Below are positions 21,905-30,617 of a stretch of 32,560 nucleotides of DNA, piece by piece (position 1 is the first letter of the stretch; each line of letters begins with the position of its first letter). Position numbers and translations under genes: made by a program. The notes under the pieces were generated by a model that saw nothing but the letters and a program-made list of their open reading frames with translations, was not told the origin of the DNA and did no database searches. Source of the stretch: Paenibacillus periandrae (lineage in GTDB: Bacteria; Bacillota; Bacilli; Paenibacillales; NBRC-103111); the NCBI RefSeq assembly GCF_022458865.1, contig NZ_JAJNMU010000049.1, positions 1 through 32,560 on the forward strand. The letters run 5' to 3'.

Positions 21905-23761
21905 TTATTTGCCTTGATTAAGCACATTTAGTAAATTCTCCAAAGCACGGGCTGTTTCAGCGCGTGTCGCAAATGCCATTGGAGCAAAAAGACTTTCCGT
22001 ACGCCCTGACAGCAGCTTAAGCTCAAGTGCCGCTTCAATTGAAGTGGCAGCCCAACCCGCCGCTTGGGTCTGATCGGCAAATGATGACAGCTGAGTATTT
22101 GTACCTGAACCGTTACGGACTGCTGCCTGCGCTTGTGAGTCATATGCGCGTACAAGCAGCACTGCAAGCTCCTGACGAGTTAACCGTTCATGGGGAGCAA
22201 AGTGATTCGAATCACTGCCCTGTATCAAGCCCGCCTTTACGGCTGAGGCTACAACAGGTTGAAACCAATCGCTTTCCTTTACATCGATAAAGGGTGCAGC
22301 TGTTGAAGAAGCTGGCAAGTGAAGCGCTCTTGCAAGCATCGAGGTGAACTCCGCTCGCGTCGTTTCCTGGCTTGGCCGAAAGCGCTGCGGTGCCACACCG
22401 TTCACAATGCCCTCGCGGCTTAATCGGTCGATCGTAGTGTAGGCCCAGTGCGCCGGTGTTACATCTGCATAGGGTTGTCCCGGTACAGGCTTGTGGATCG
22501 TGAACGCGTCTACACTGCTGCCGTCGCGAGTCGTCACACGGAATGTCAAATCTTCTTTGGCTGCCGTGACTGCCGAAAAAATTTGCGTATTATCATCAAA
22601 TTTAACCTTCATCCACGGGTAGTCACCCATATCATAAAACTTGGGCCCAGCCGTTCCTCCAATCACATAGGTAGTGCCTTCGCCTTCTGCAACATTTTGA
22701 CCTTTATATAAAGGCCAGCTGCGCATATAAGCATGATCATGGCCGGTCAGCACGAGATCAACACCCGCTTCGTCAAAGATCGGTGTCCACGCATCTCGTA
22801 CATCCAGGCTGGCACGCGCCGCGTGGCTCTGGTAAGGCGATCGATGGAAAGCAACGATTTTCCATGGCAGAGCACTAGCCAGCATATCCTCGCGAAGCCA
22901 GGCAGCCTGAGCCGATAAATTGCCTTCGCTATTAAGCACGGCCAAGTGCACGGAACCATAATCGAAAGAATATGCCAGCTCCTTCTCCCCAACAGGCCCG
23001 TTTTGCGGCAGCTGGAATTGGGCACGGAAATTTTTCGTTCCCGTTTTCAGCACATCATGATTGCCAAGCGTTGGCACCATATTGAGCCCAGGCAGCTTGT
23101 CTTTGGCCGCTTCAAACCAGCGTTCCCAATGTGCCTGCGAGTAACCAACATCAACAATATCACCGGAAAGCAGCAGAAAGCGTGCGTCCGGTTGTTGATC
23201 AAGCGCCTTATTCAGCATTTCACCCCATACACCATAACCGCTAACGTTTGTTGGATCGGCTGCAGCCTGTGTGTCAGACACAAATATAAAAGTAAAGGGC
23301 TGCTGCTCCTCAGGGCCCGTTACAAATTGAAAGGGGCCGCTCCATTCCCCATCTTTACCGCTTCCCACACGATACGTATAGGATACACCCGACTGCAAAT
23401 CCACAGCCTCGGCCTCATGCATCAGCATTTCACCCACGTCAGAGAGGAATGGCACCTCCTCTCCTGTAATGTGCTGAGCGTTTTTGGATGGAAAGCCGCC
23501 ATATTCGGACGTTTTCATATATTCAACAACTGTTCCCGCGCTTCCTGATGCCGTACGCCACGTAAAGCTTTGGGTTGTCTTGGGATCATGCTGCCAGGTC
23601 AAGTTAAGGTGCTCGGGAAGCTTCGATCCGATTCCGACGGCTTGGACTCTGTTCGGTATTTTGAGCGCCACAAATATAAGCAGCAGTACAACCGCTAACA
23701 GCAGCAAGCCGATAACGCCTTTCCAGCCGTTAGCAGGTTTTAGTTGAAATGGCTCTCGCAT
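21905..23761 (-). CDS. Purple acid phosphatase-like metallophosphoesterase with SLH domains
   Basis: This is a surface-anchored phosphatase of 618 residues. An N-terminal membrane helix (about 14-34, after KPANGWKG) is followed by a fibronectin-like PAP N-terminal domain (about 50-148) and a calcineurin-like catalytic domain (about 155-410). Metal ligands are in order: Asp163 (FVSDTQ), Gly-Asp201 (LLSGD), Asn234-His235 (LGNHD), His306 and His341/343 (TGHDHAYMRSW). Three SLH repeats (about 430-610; ADVTPAHWAYTTIDRLSREG, FIDVKESDWFQPVV, SFADQTQAAGWAATSIEAAL) should bind pyruvylated cell-wall polymer. The first helix has no clear cleavage site, so the protein may be held by membrane and wall at once. 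AAGGAG is 8 bases before the ATG. It probably releases phosphate from extracellular esters; no Pho box is seen. Confidence 0.92.
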   Translation of the reverse strand: MREPFQLKPANGWKGVIGLLLLAVVLLLIFVALKIPNRVQAVGIGSKLPEHLNLTWQHDPKTTQSFTWRTASGSAGTVVEYMKTSEYGGFPSKNAQHITGEEVPFLSDVGEMLMHEAEAVDLQSGVSYTYRVGSGKDGEWSGPFQFVTGPEEQQPFTFIFVSDTQAAADPTNVSGYGVWGEMLNKALDQQPDARFLLLSGDIVDVGYSQAHWERWFEAAKDKLPGLNMVPTLGNHDVLKTGTKNFRAQFQLPQNGPVGEKELAYSFDYGSVHLAVLNSEGNLSAQAAWLREDMLASALPWKIVAFHRSPYQSHAARASLDVRDAWTPIFDEAGVDLVLTGHDHAYMRSWPLYKGQNVAEGEGTTYVIGGTAGPKFYDMGDYPWMKVKFDDNTQIFSAVTAAKEDLTFRVTTRDGSSVDAFTIHKPVPGQPYADVTPAHWAYTTIDRLSREGIVNGVAPQRFRPSQETTRAEFTSMLARALHLPASSTAAPFIDVKESDWFQPVVASAVKAGLIQGSDSNHFAPHERLTRQELAVLLVRAYDSQAQAAVRNGSGTNTQLSSFADQTQAAGWAATSIEAALELKLLSGRTESLFAPMAFATRAETARALENLLNVLNQGK

Positions 23762-23829
23762 ACGTCCAGCTCCTTCGAATCAGAATTCATCTTCTGTTAA
23801 TTTCCTACTTTCCTATTACCACTAAAAGG

Positions 23830-24765
23830 CTACATAGAAACGTTGTTGGCAGCGGCTTTCTTGGCCGTCCGTTTCCAATTGGTGCCGATAACTCCGGCAA
23901 TGATGGCTGCGCCTCCGATGATCGTATCCAGCGTCAGCTGCTCCTGCAAAAAAATAATCCCGCTCGTCACAGTAACCAGCGTCGATACATTGTTAAATAC
24001 ACTCATCTTGGAAGCTTCCATCTTCGACAGCGCATAATTGGACAGGTACGAGGATACCAAGGAAGCCATCACACCCAGATAAAGAATCGAACCCACGAAC
24101 CACATATTCGTAAAAGGCTCAAAATATTGCCCTATTGTCCCGTTTTCTACATGACGTACAATATTCATCCCGTTAAAGAATACAAAGCCGATAGCTGTCA
24201 TCGTATACGTGATGCTCGTCGCACTAATATTTCGCAGCAGCTTTCTGGCAAGCACGCCATAACCGGCCAAAGAAATCGCGGAGGCCAGTATCAGCATGTT
24301 CCCCTGAAACCCACCGGATTGCCAATGAATTCCTTTGGATACGAACAAATAAGCGACACCTGCCACAGATAGCAGGGTTGACAGCTTTTGACGCATACTT
24401 GGGCGTTCCTTCAACCAGTACATCGCCATTAACAGTGTGAATATAGGGACGGTTGCCTGAATAATTCCCGCCTCCGATGAGGACGTATCGACCATACCAT
24501 AGGTTTGAAATGTAAAGAACAATACCGGATAGATGGCAACCAAGGGTACGATAGCGATCACTTCTTTAAGCTTGATGTTGAAGCGAATCCAGCCAAACAG
24601 CACCAGAAGCGATGCTGCAACGAACGATATCGTGAAGCGGTGTGCCAGCAGGTCCACAGGATGGGCCGACTCCAGCGCCAATTTGACAAATAAATACGAG
24701 CAGCCTATGATGCAGGCGTAAAGTGCCGCGGCTAAAAATGCGTTTTGATTCGGTTTGTTGTTCAT
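23830..24765 (-). CDS. EamA-family (DMT) transporter
   Basis: This is an inner-membrane carrier of the drug/metabolite transporter superfamily, 311 residues with ten predicted helices in two EamA repeats (about 10-145 and 155-295). Landmarks are FLAAALYACIIGCSYLFVKL at the start, SSSEAGIIQATVPIFTLLMA and PSMRQKLSTLLSVAGVAYLF at the half junction, and SLVSSYLSNYALSKMEASK late. The substrate cannot be read from sequence; relatives export amino acids or other metabolites. The frame is open upstream to 25212, but that part overlaps the divergent regulator gene; ATG 24765 after GAGTGGAAAG gives a normal N-terminus. The MocR gene is divergent, 147 bases away, and probably controls this transporter. 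Confidence 0.9.
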   Translation of the reverse strand: MNNKPNQNAFLAAALYACIIGCSYLFVKLALESAHPVDLLAHRFTISFVAASLLVLFGWIRFNIKLKEVIAIVPLVAIYPVLFFTFQTYGMVDTSSSEAGIIQATVPIFTLLMAMYWLKERPSMRQKLSTLLSVAGVAYLFVSKGIHWQSGGFQGNMLILASAISLAGYGVLARKLLRNISATSITYTMTAIGFVFFNGMNIVRHVENGTIGQYFEPFTNMWFVGSILYLGVMASLVSSYLSNYALSKMEASKMSVFNNVSTLVTVTSGIIFLQEQLTLDTIIGGAAIIAGVIGTNWKRTAKKAAANNVSM

Positions 24766-24782
24766 CTTTCCACTCTTCTCTC

Positions 24783-24805
24783 TGTACGCATGCGCATGCA
24801 GTACA
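24783..24805. promoter_or_regulatory. Palindrome upstream of the EamA gene
   Basis: TGTAC - GCATGCGCATGC - A - GTACA (24783-24805) is a near-perfect 23-bp palindrome with one extra A. It lies 18 bases before the EamA start, where a bound repressor or a hairpin in the leader could reduce expression. Confidence 0.45.
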
Positions 24806-24873
24806 TTAGATTTATCGGCCGTTATGGCTTCATAGTAACCGGAAACCCGCTGTGCTACAATGATCAAAACGAC

Positions 24874-24893
24874 CATCTGTACCGATACAGATG
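24874..24893. promoter_or_regulatory. Likely operator between the EamA and MocR genes
   Basis: CATCTGTA - CCGA - TACAGATG is a perfect 8-4-8 inverted repeat. It lies 20 bases before the MocR start codon and overlaps its leader, with a TACAAT -10-like hexamer at 24855-24860. A GntR-type winged-helix dimer is the expected binder, suggesting autoregulation. Confidence 0.6.
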
Positions 24894-24912
24894 AATATGG
24901 AGGAGTGGGAAG

Positions 24913-26265
24913 ATGCTGAAGTATGGGCTGCTGTTGAATGAATTGGAGGCATTGATCAAGAGCCATCCATATAAAGAAGGGGATAAGCTTCCATCCATTC
25001 GCACTTTGGCCGAGCAATACGGCTATAGCAAAAGCACTGTCATCAAGGCGATGGAAGAGCTTGAGAAACGGCATCGAATTTATTCGGTACCGAAGAGCGG
25101 TTATTATGTAGTCAAACGCACGATGAATGAGGAATTGGAGGAGCCGACTGAGATCGACTTTGCAGGGGCCGCCCCCGATTCGGAAATTTTCCCCTATCTG
25201 GATTTCCAGCATTGCATCAATAAAGCGATTGATACGTACAAAAACGATCTGTTCGTATACGGCACTTCCAAAGGTCTGCCCTCACTCATTCAGGTTGTTC
25301 ATAAACAGCTTGCTAATTATCAAGTATTTACAAGTCAAAACCGACTTTTCATTGTTTCCGGAGTGCAGCAAGCCTTGTCCATCCTCACCTCGCTGCCGTT
25401 TCCCAATCAAAAGCAGACGATATTGATCGAGCAGCCCAGCTATCATTTGTTTATAGAGCATTTGACCACGCATCAAATTCCGGTCATGGGCATTGCAAGA
25501 ACTGCTCAAGGCATTGATTTGCAGGAGCTGGAGGTACTGTTCCGCACTGGGGATATCAAGTTCTTTTACACGATGCCTCGATTCCAGAATCCACTTGGCA
25601 GCTCCTACAGCAAGGAAGACAAAATCGCCATTGTCGAGCTGGCACGCAAATATGATGTGTACCTTGTAGAGGATGATTATTTAGCTGATTTGGAGCAGGA
25701 CAGCAAAGCTGATCCTTTATATGCATATGATACCACGGAACATGTGATTTATTTGAAAAGCTATTCCAAAATTATTTTCCCCGGCTTACGCATTGGTATC
25801 GCCGTCATTCCTGATGCTTTGTCGGATGCGTTCAATCGATATAAACGGCTGCTCGATATCGACAGCTCGATGCTATCACAGGGAGCCCTTGAGATTTATC
25901 TCAAAAGCGGGATGTTTGAAAGGCATAAGCAGCACATCAGCTCCTCTTATGGACAGCGGGCCCGGCTGCTGGCTGATACGCTGCAGCGATTTCATGATCT
26001 GCATCCCGGTTTGTTCACTTTTACCCAAGCCAAGCAGCCTTGCATTCATACCCATATCGTGCTGAACCCTTCGATTTCCGTTCCCAAGCTTGTAGCGAAG
26101 CTGAAGTCCCATTCTGTCATTATCGAAGCGATTGACAAGCATTTTCTACCTCACTTTCCCAAAGCGCCAATCCTGAAGCTGAATGTTTCCAATGTGAAGG
26201 ATTCAGCGATTGAACAAGGAATAGGTACCATGATTGAATGCCTGACAGCAGGTGCAAAAGCTTGA
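24913..26265 (+). CDS. MocR-family regulator (GntR DNA-binding and aminotransferase-like domains)
   Basis: This PLP-dependent transcription factor has 450 residues. Residues 1-70 are a GntR winged helix (KEGDKLPSIRTLAEQYGYSK, then STVIKAMEELEKR). Residues about 85-445 form a fold-type I aminotransferase domain; the PLP-binding lysine is Lys286 in YLKSYSKIIFPGLRIG, with the NPLG motif (RFQNPLGSSYS) and EDDYLADLE upstream. All PLP residues I can check are present, so it should bind PLP or an amino-acid adduct. GGAGGAG precedes the ATG at 24913. It is divergent from an EamA transporter, a common MocR pairing in which the regulator controls the exporter. It is not PdxR, since no pdxS/pdxT genes are next to it. 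Confidence 0.92.
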   Translation: MLKYGLLLNELEALIKSHPYKEGDKLPSIRTLAEQYGYSKSTVIKAMEELEKRHRIYSVPKSGYYVVKRTMNEELEEPTEIDFAGAAPDSEIFPYLDFQHCINKAIDTYKNDLFVYGTSKGLPSLIQVVHKQLANYQVFTSQNRLFIVSGVQQALSILTSLPFPNQKQTILIEQPSYHLFIEHLTTHQIPVMGIARTAQGIDLQELEVLFRTGDIKFFYTMPRFQNPLGSSYSKEDKIAIVELARKYDVYLVEDDYLADLEQDSKADPLYAYDTTEHVIYLKSYSKIIFPGLRIGIAVIPDALSDAFNRYKRLLDIDSSMLSQGALEIYLKSGMFERHKQHISSSYGQRARLLADTLQRFHDLHPGLFTFTQAKQPCIHTHIVLNPSISVPKLVAKLKSHSVIIEAIDKHFLPHFPKAPILKLNVSNVKDSAIEQGIGTMIECLTAGAKA

Positions 26266-26300
26266 TGCTGAATATATTCCATCGAATCATTGTTAAAGCC

Positions 26301-26330
26301 AAAAAAGAGCTGTGCACAAACACAGCTCTT
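26301..26330 (-). terminator. Terminator after the galactonate dehydratase gene
   Basis: AAGAGCTGTG (26305-26314) and CACAGCTCTT (26321-26330) form a perfect 10-bp stem with a six-base loop. On the minus strand it runs into six T residues, 23 bases past the dgoD stop. Confidence 0.9.
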
Positions 26331-26352
26331 CAGGAGTTCATTCAGCAGCTTC

Positions 26353-27501
26353 CTACCACTCCGTTACTACGCCATCCTCATTACGCCATACCGGATTGCG
26401 CCATTGATGGCCGATAGCTGCCATTTCGCGCACCTTCGCCTCATCAATTTCAATGCCCAGTCCCGGCTTGGTCAGCCGCTTCACGAAGCCGCCCTCGTAA
26501 TCGAATACGCCCGGATCTACCAAGTAGTCCAGCAGGTCAGACCCTTGATTGTAGTGAATTCCGAGACTTTGTTCCTGAATAAAAGAATTCGGGGTACAGA
26601 AATCCAATTGAAGCGAGGATGCCAATGCAATCGGCCCAAGTGGACAATGCGGGGCAACTGCCACGTCAAAAGCCTCTGCCATCGCTGCGATTTTACGAAC
26701 CTCCCAAATGCCCCCGGCATGGCTCAAGTCAGGCTGAATGATGTCAACGCCACCATGCGTCAGCAGACGTTTGAAGTCCCAACGCGTATACATCCGTTCA
26801 CCTGTTGCAATCGGTACGCTGGAGCCTTTTGTAATTTCATGAATGACCTCATAATTTTCGGCAAGTACCGGCTCTTCAATGAACATCGGTTTGTACGGTT
26901 CCATCTCCTTGATCAATACCTTAGCCATCGTCTTATGTACGCGTCCGTGCAAATCGACACCAATTCCGTTACTGTTGCCAATAGCTGCGCGCACAGCAGC
27001 CAGACGCTCCACCGCTTCTTCAATTTTGGCAGGAGAATCAATCCACTCCATTTCAGAGGTACCATTCATTTTAATGGCGGTATAGCCCTGAGCAATCTTT
27101 TCCTTCGCAGCTTCTGCTACATCGGATGGCTTATCGCCGCCAATCCATGCATACACACGCATCTTGTCGCGTACAGGACCGCCTAATAAATCATACACAG
27201 GCACACCCAGCTTTTTCCCTTTAATATCCCACAAAGCCTGCTCAATTCCTGAAATGGCACTGCTCAGGATCGGACCGCCTCTGTAAAAGCCTCCGCGGTA
27301 CAGCACCTGCCACAAATCTTCAATATTTCCGGGGTCTTTGCCAATCAAATATTCACTCATTTCCTCAACAGCTGTCCGCACGGTATCGGCCTTGCCCTCT
27401 ACGACAGGTTCTCCCCAGCCAACAATTCCGTCATCAGTCGTAATTTTCAAAAACAGCCAACGCGGAGGTACTTTAAACAATTCCATCGATTTAATTTTCA
27501 T
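26353..27501 (-). CDS. dgoD: D-galactonate dehydratase
   Basis: This enolase-superfamily enzyme removes water from D-galactonate to give 2-dehydro-3-deoxy-D-galactonate, the first step of the De Ley-Doudoroff galactonate route. Its 382 residues equal E. coli DgoD in length, and the known active-site residues fall on the same numbers: Asp183 and His185 (VDLHGR), Glu209 (FIEEP), Glu235 (TGERM) and His285 (APHCPLGP). It is therefore a well-supported orthologue by residue match. The start ATG 27501 overlaps the 3' end of the regulator gene by 11 bases, so the two are translationally linked. The kinase, aldolase and transporter of the pathway are not in the window. Confidence 0.95.
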   Translation of the reverse strand: MKIKSMELFKVPPRWLFLKITTDDGIVGWGEPVVEGKADTVRTAVEEMSEYLIGKDPGNIEDLWQVLYRGGFYRGGPILSSAISGIEQALWDIKGKKLGVPVYDLLGGPVRDKMRVYAWIGGDKPSDVAEAAKEKIAQGYTAIKMNGTSEMEWIDSPAKIEEAVERLAAVRAAIGNSNGIGVDLHGRVHKTMAKVLIKEMEPYKPMFIEEPVLAENYEVIHEITKGSSVPIATGERMYTRWDFKRLLTHGGVDIIQPDLSHAGGIWEVRKIAAMAEAFDVAVAPHCPLGPIALASSLQLDFCTPNSFIQEQSLGIHYNQGSDLLDYLVDPGVFDYEGGFVKRLTKPGLGIEIDEAKVREMAAIGHQWRNPVWRNEDGVVTEW

Positions 27502-28174
27502 CTTTAATCTCTCCCTTATGAAATTCAGTTAGCATATCTTCCAAATGGCATTTCATCAAAGCACGAGCCTGTGTCGGGTTGCGTTGTACTATCGACTGCG
27601 CGATTAAGTAATGAAATGAAGACGCTTTCTCATTCATCCCTTGCCATTTCATCGATTTGCGTCTGCTGTCCACTAACAAATCGCTCATCCGGTCCAGCAT
27701 ATGGTACATAATCTCGTTATGCGAGGCTTTAGCTATAAGATCATGAAACTCCATATCTTCCTTTAGAAAATCACGTTTTTTCTCTACCTTGCGTTTCATC
27801 GCATCCGCCGTCGCCACAATAGCTTCCGCTTCCTCCTGGGTCGCTTTGTCGGCAGCCATCGCGGCAAGCTCCGGCTCTATGATCAACCGCGCTTCCGTTA
27901 GCTGCAGCATAGTCGCCCGCTCCAGAAAGTCCAAGCGATGCTCCGGTGTTTCCGTCAGCTCACTTTCCACATAGGTGCCGCGGCCCTGCTCAATTCGTAA
28001 AATCTTTTGCTTGCCAAGGATACGCACCGCTTCACGAACCGATGAAATGCCTACACCGAGCTCAGCGGATAGCTGTTCCAGCGGCGGCAGCTGCTCACCC
28101 TGCTTCCAGTGCCCTTCCTTAATATTCCGTTTGATCTCATCATACACGGTTTCATATGTTAACTTTTTGTTCAC
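27491..28174 (-). CDS. FadR-subfamily GntR regulator, probably of galactonate use
   Basis: This DNA-binding repressor has 227 residues. Residues about 5-72 form the GntR winged helix (KQGEQLPPLEQLSAELGVGI, SSVREAVRILGKQ). Residues about 85-220 are the all-helical FCD ligand domain (LTEARLIIEPELAAMAADKA; metal-site residues in DMEFHDLIAKASHNEIM and the late His in AQSIV...MKCHLEDM). Start choices are GTG 28174 or TTG 28177 after GCAGGTGAG; I prefer GTG. It precedes and overlaps dgoD, so it is probably the DgoR counterpart, released by galactonate or its dehydration product. Repeated elements at 28206-28250 upstream are likely its operators. Confidence 0.88.
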   Translation of the reverse strand: MNKKLTYETVYDEIKRNIKEGHWKQGEQLPPLEQLSAELGVGISSVREAVRILGKQKILRIEQGRGTYVESELTETPEHRLDFLERATMLQLTEARLIIEPELAAMAADKATQEEAEAIVATADAMKRKVEKKRDFLKEDMEFHDLIAKASHNEIMYHMLDRMSDLLVDSRRKSMKWQGMNEKASSFHYLIAQSIVQRNPTQARALMKCHLEDMLTEFHKGEIKDEN

Positions 28175-28205
28175 CAACTCACCTGCACTTCATCATTTTG
28201 CTTAA

Positions 28206-28250
28206 ATTCATACGATGTATATTCAATATATTATAATTCATATGATGTTT
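28206..28250. promoter_or_regulatory. Paired operator-like repeats upstream of the GntR-dgoD operon
   Basis: ATTCATACGATGTAT (28206-28220) and ATTCATATGATGTTT (28236-28250) are direct repeats spaced 30 bases apart, about three helical turns. The first contains the small palindrome ATAC-GAT-GTAT. The position, 32-76 bases before the start codon, fits a self-regulated promoter. Confidence 0.55.
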
Positions 28251-28395
28251 CAAGCTATTTTTCTCCGTAACTTCCGTATCCTTATTTATTATCGAGCTAT
28301 GCACCACACACATTCCAATGCTGTCCTTCATATTTTCCGCTCCCAAGCCGCATACTACATGTACACTACATACCAAGCATGGGCGGGTGAACAGC

Positions 28396-29124
28396 TTGAA
28401 GCACAGCATTTTGGTCATTGAAGACGAGAATAAAATTGCACGGGTTCTGCAGCTCGAACTGGAGCATGAAGGCTACTCGGTGTATTGCGCCAAAAATGGC
28501 AGGGATGGTCTGGATGCTGCGCTCGAACAAAGTTGGGACCTCATTTTACTAGATATCATGCTTCCAAAGCTTAACGGTCTGGAAGTGCTCCGGCGCATTC
28601 GTCAGCAAGGCATTCAAATCCCGATTATCCTACTAACGGCACGGGATACGGTTCCCGACCGCGTCAGTGGTCTTGATCAGGGAGCCAATGATTATATGAC
28701 GAAACCATTTGCCATTGAGGAGCTGCTGGCACGTGTTCGCAATCTGCTGCGTATGTCCGCAGTAAGCCTTCAATCGCAGCCTATTGATACGGGTAGTGAT
28801 GGTGCTCACGGAGATGAAATTCATATAGATGGCTTAAGCATGAATATACGTACCCGACAGGTGAAACGGGAAACACAATCCATTGAGCTTACAACCAAAG
28901 AATTTGATCTGCTCTATTACTTGGCAAGCCGGCCTGGGGAAGTGATGTCCCGTGAACAAATTTTATCACAGGTATGGGGATATGAATTTATTGGGGATAC
29001 GAATGTAGTGGACGTGTACATCCGTTACCTAAGACAGAAGGTCGATCAGGGCTACCCCAACAAGCTGATCCATACGCTTCGTGGTGTCGGCTATCTGGTC
29101 AAAGATGGTGAGACTCCCAAGTGA
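28396..29124 (+). CDS. OmpR/PhoB-family response regulator
   Basis: This is a two-component transcription factor of about 242 residues. The REC domain (1-118) has the acidic pair in VIEDE, phospho-acceptor Asp53 (LILLDIMLP), Thr in LLTARD and Lys in DYMTKPF. The C-terminal winged helix (about 145-240) shows TTKEFDLLYYLASRPGEVMS and VDVYIRYLRQKVD, then RGVGYLV. The frame is open from 28318. I prefer TTG 28396 because GGTGA lies five bases before it and it gives the typical MKHSILVIEDE start; GTG 28387 is the alternative. The stop overlaps the kinase start by four bases (GTGA). The target genes and stimulus are unknown. Confidence 0.9.
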   Translation: MKHSILVIEDENKIARVLQLELEHEGYSVYCAKNGRDGLDAALEQSWDLILLDIMLPKLNGLEVLRRIRQQGIQIPIILLTARDTVPDRVSGLDQGANDYMTKPFAIEELLARVRNLLRMSAVSLQSQPIDTGSDGAHGDEIHIDGLSMNIRTRQVKRETQSIELTTKEFDLLYYLASRPGEVMSREQILSQVWGYEFIGDTNVVDVYIRYLRQKVDQGYPNKLIHTLRGVGYLVKDGETPK

Positions 29125-30554
29125 AATTGCGCACGAAAATAACGCTGCTGATCGCCTTTTCCTTGCTGCTCGTTTTGCTGCTATTCAATGTGATCACCTA
29201 TATTACAGTAGTGAACATGACAACCAAAAATGAAATCCGTCTATTGTGGGAAGCTGCTCAGCCCATCATGTCCCAACCCGGACTTTATAACCCTGAGCGT
29301 TGGGGTCGCATTGGTTGGCTTCGGCCCTTTCTCACGCCTCAGTCGATGATTCGGATTATTGATACAAATTCGCAAGTAATGGCTGATCTGCATTCAGAGG
29401 ATCAGTTAAGCCTTATACCGGCCACCTTCAACTCTCGCGGTTTTGCCAAAACAATTAAAACGCCTAATACGCTGATCGTTTTCATACAAACTCCGATCAT
29501 CGATGAGAACAACGTAACCTTGGGAGCACTCCAGATGGGGCGAGAGCTGGATACACTGGATGAATATTTGCGTGTGCTGGTTACCGTGCTAATGTTCACG
29601 ACACTTGGGGCAGCTTTCTTTTCCCTAATGAGCGGGATGTATTATACAAGGGTTATTTTGCGACCGATTCATCGTCTCGCGTTTATTATGGAAGTCAATC
29701 AACAGAACGGCGTCTTCATGCAGATGGCAGTTCCACCACACGGGCAGCAGGATGAGCTTGGCCAATTGGTCCAAACCTTCAATACGATGATCGGCAAGCT
29801 TGAGCACAATTTTAATCGACAAAAGCAGTTTTTGGCCGATGCATCACATGAGCTGAAAACGCCTCTGACCATCATTGAAAGCTACGCTGATCTCTTAAAA
29901 CGATGGGGTGGCAACGATACCGCACTTCGTGAGGAAGCTATCGAAGCGATTCAATCCGAAGCCGCCCGACTGCGCAACCTGACTCAGTCTCTGCTAACAC
30001 TTGCCAATACGGAAGCGGAGGGCCAGAAGCTCTGGCAAATCTTCGACTTGATTGAGCTTGTGCGAGCAACAGCTGCAGCGCTTCAGCAGGCGTTTCATCG
30101 ATCCATTCTAGTGGAAAGCGAGTCGCCCAATATTCCGCTATACGGTGATCCCGGACAAATCAAGCAGCTGCTCATTATTCTGCTCGATAACGCGATCAAA
30201 TACAGCCAAAAGCCGGTCCGTATCAATCTCTTCAAGGATCAACGGGATGAGCATATCATAGTATTGCAGGTCATTGATCAAGGGATCGGTGTCGAAACCA
30301 CGGATATTCCTCGACTCTTTGATCGCTTCTACCGCGTCGATCAAGACAGAAGCCGTGATACCGGCGGCAGTGGCTTGGGACTTGCTATTGCGCGTAACAT
30401 CGTCCGGCTTCACAAGGGAACCGTCACCATAACAAGCTCAATCGGTGCAGGAACCCAGGTGACCGTGAAGCTGCCTCTCCGATACGATACACAGGTGGCG
30501 GACGCGCCGGAATTTCACGCCAAAAACTCCCCGTCTCAAAAAACGGAGAGTTAA
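29121..30554 (+). CDS. HAMP-domain sensor histidine kinase
   Basis: This is the membrane sensor partner of the preceding regulator, 477 residues. Membrane helix 1 (about 8-30) and helix 2 (about 150-172) enclose an external domain of about 120 residues with no recognisable family. HAMP (about 173-228) precedes HisKA with His243 (ASHELKTPLT), the N-box LLDNAIKYS, the G1 box DQGIGV, the F box DRFYRVD and the G2 box GGSGLGLAIA. This is a complete ArlS/CssS-type kinase. The start is GTG 29121, overlapping the regulator stop. Its last 10 codons contain a hairpin that works as a terminator for the opposite gene. Confidence 0.92.
   Translation: MKLRTKITLLIAFSLLLVLLLFNVITYITVVNMTTKNEIRLLWEAAQPIMSQPGLYNPERWGRIGWLRPFLTPQSMIRIIDTNSQVMADLHSEDQLSLIPATFNSRGFAKTIKTPNTLIVFIQTPIIDENNVTLGALQMGRELDTLDEYLRVLVTVLMFTTLGAAFFSLMSGMYYTRVILRPIHRLAFIMEVNQQNGVFMQMAVPPHGQQDELGQLVQTFNTMIGKLEHNFNRQKQFLADASHELKTPLTIIESYADLLKRWGGNDTALREEAIEAIQSEAARLRNLTQSLLTLANTEAEGQKLWQIFDLIELVRATAAALQQAFHRSILVESESPNIPLYGDPGQIKQLLIILLDNAIKYSQKPVRINLFKDQRDEHIIVLQVIDQGIGVETTDIPRLFDRFYRVDQDRSRDTGGSGLGLAIARNIVRLHKGTVTITSSIGAGTQVTVKLPLRYDTQVADAPEFHAKNSPSQKTES
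30525..30552 (-). terminator. Terminator of the NlpC/P60 gene, inside the kinase 3' end
   Basis: AACTCCCCGT (30525-30534) and ACGGAGAGTT (30543-30552) pair with one mismatch. On the minus strand it runs into TTTTT, while the plus strand has no T-run. It lies 66 bases past the stop of the minus-strand gene. Confidence 0.7.
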
Positions 30555-30617
30555 ATGGCAGCAGTAATATCGATTTTGAAGCTGCTTAATCAGCCTGCAA
30601 CTAAAAGCTTGTCCAGC

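Noticed and set aside
24766..25212. N-terminal extension of the EamA transporter frame to 25212
   Set aside because: It overlaps the first 300 bases of the divergent MocR gene and the operator region; a ribosome-like site and normal family N-terminus support 24765.
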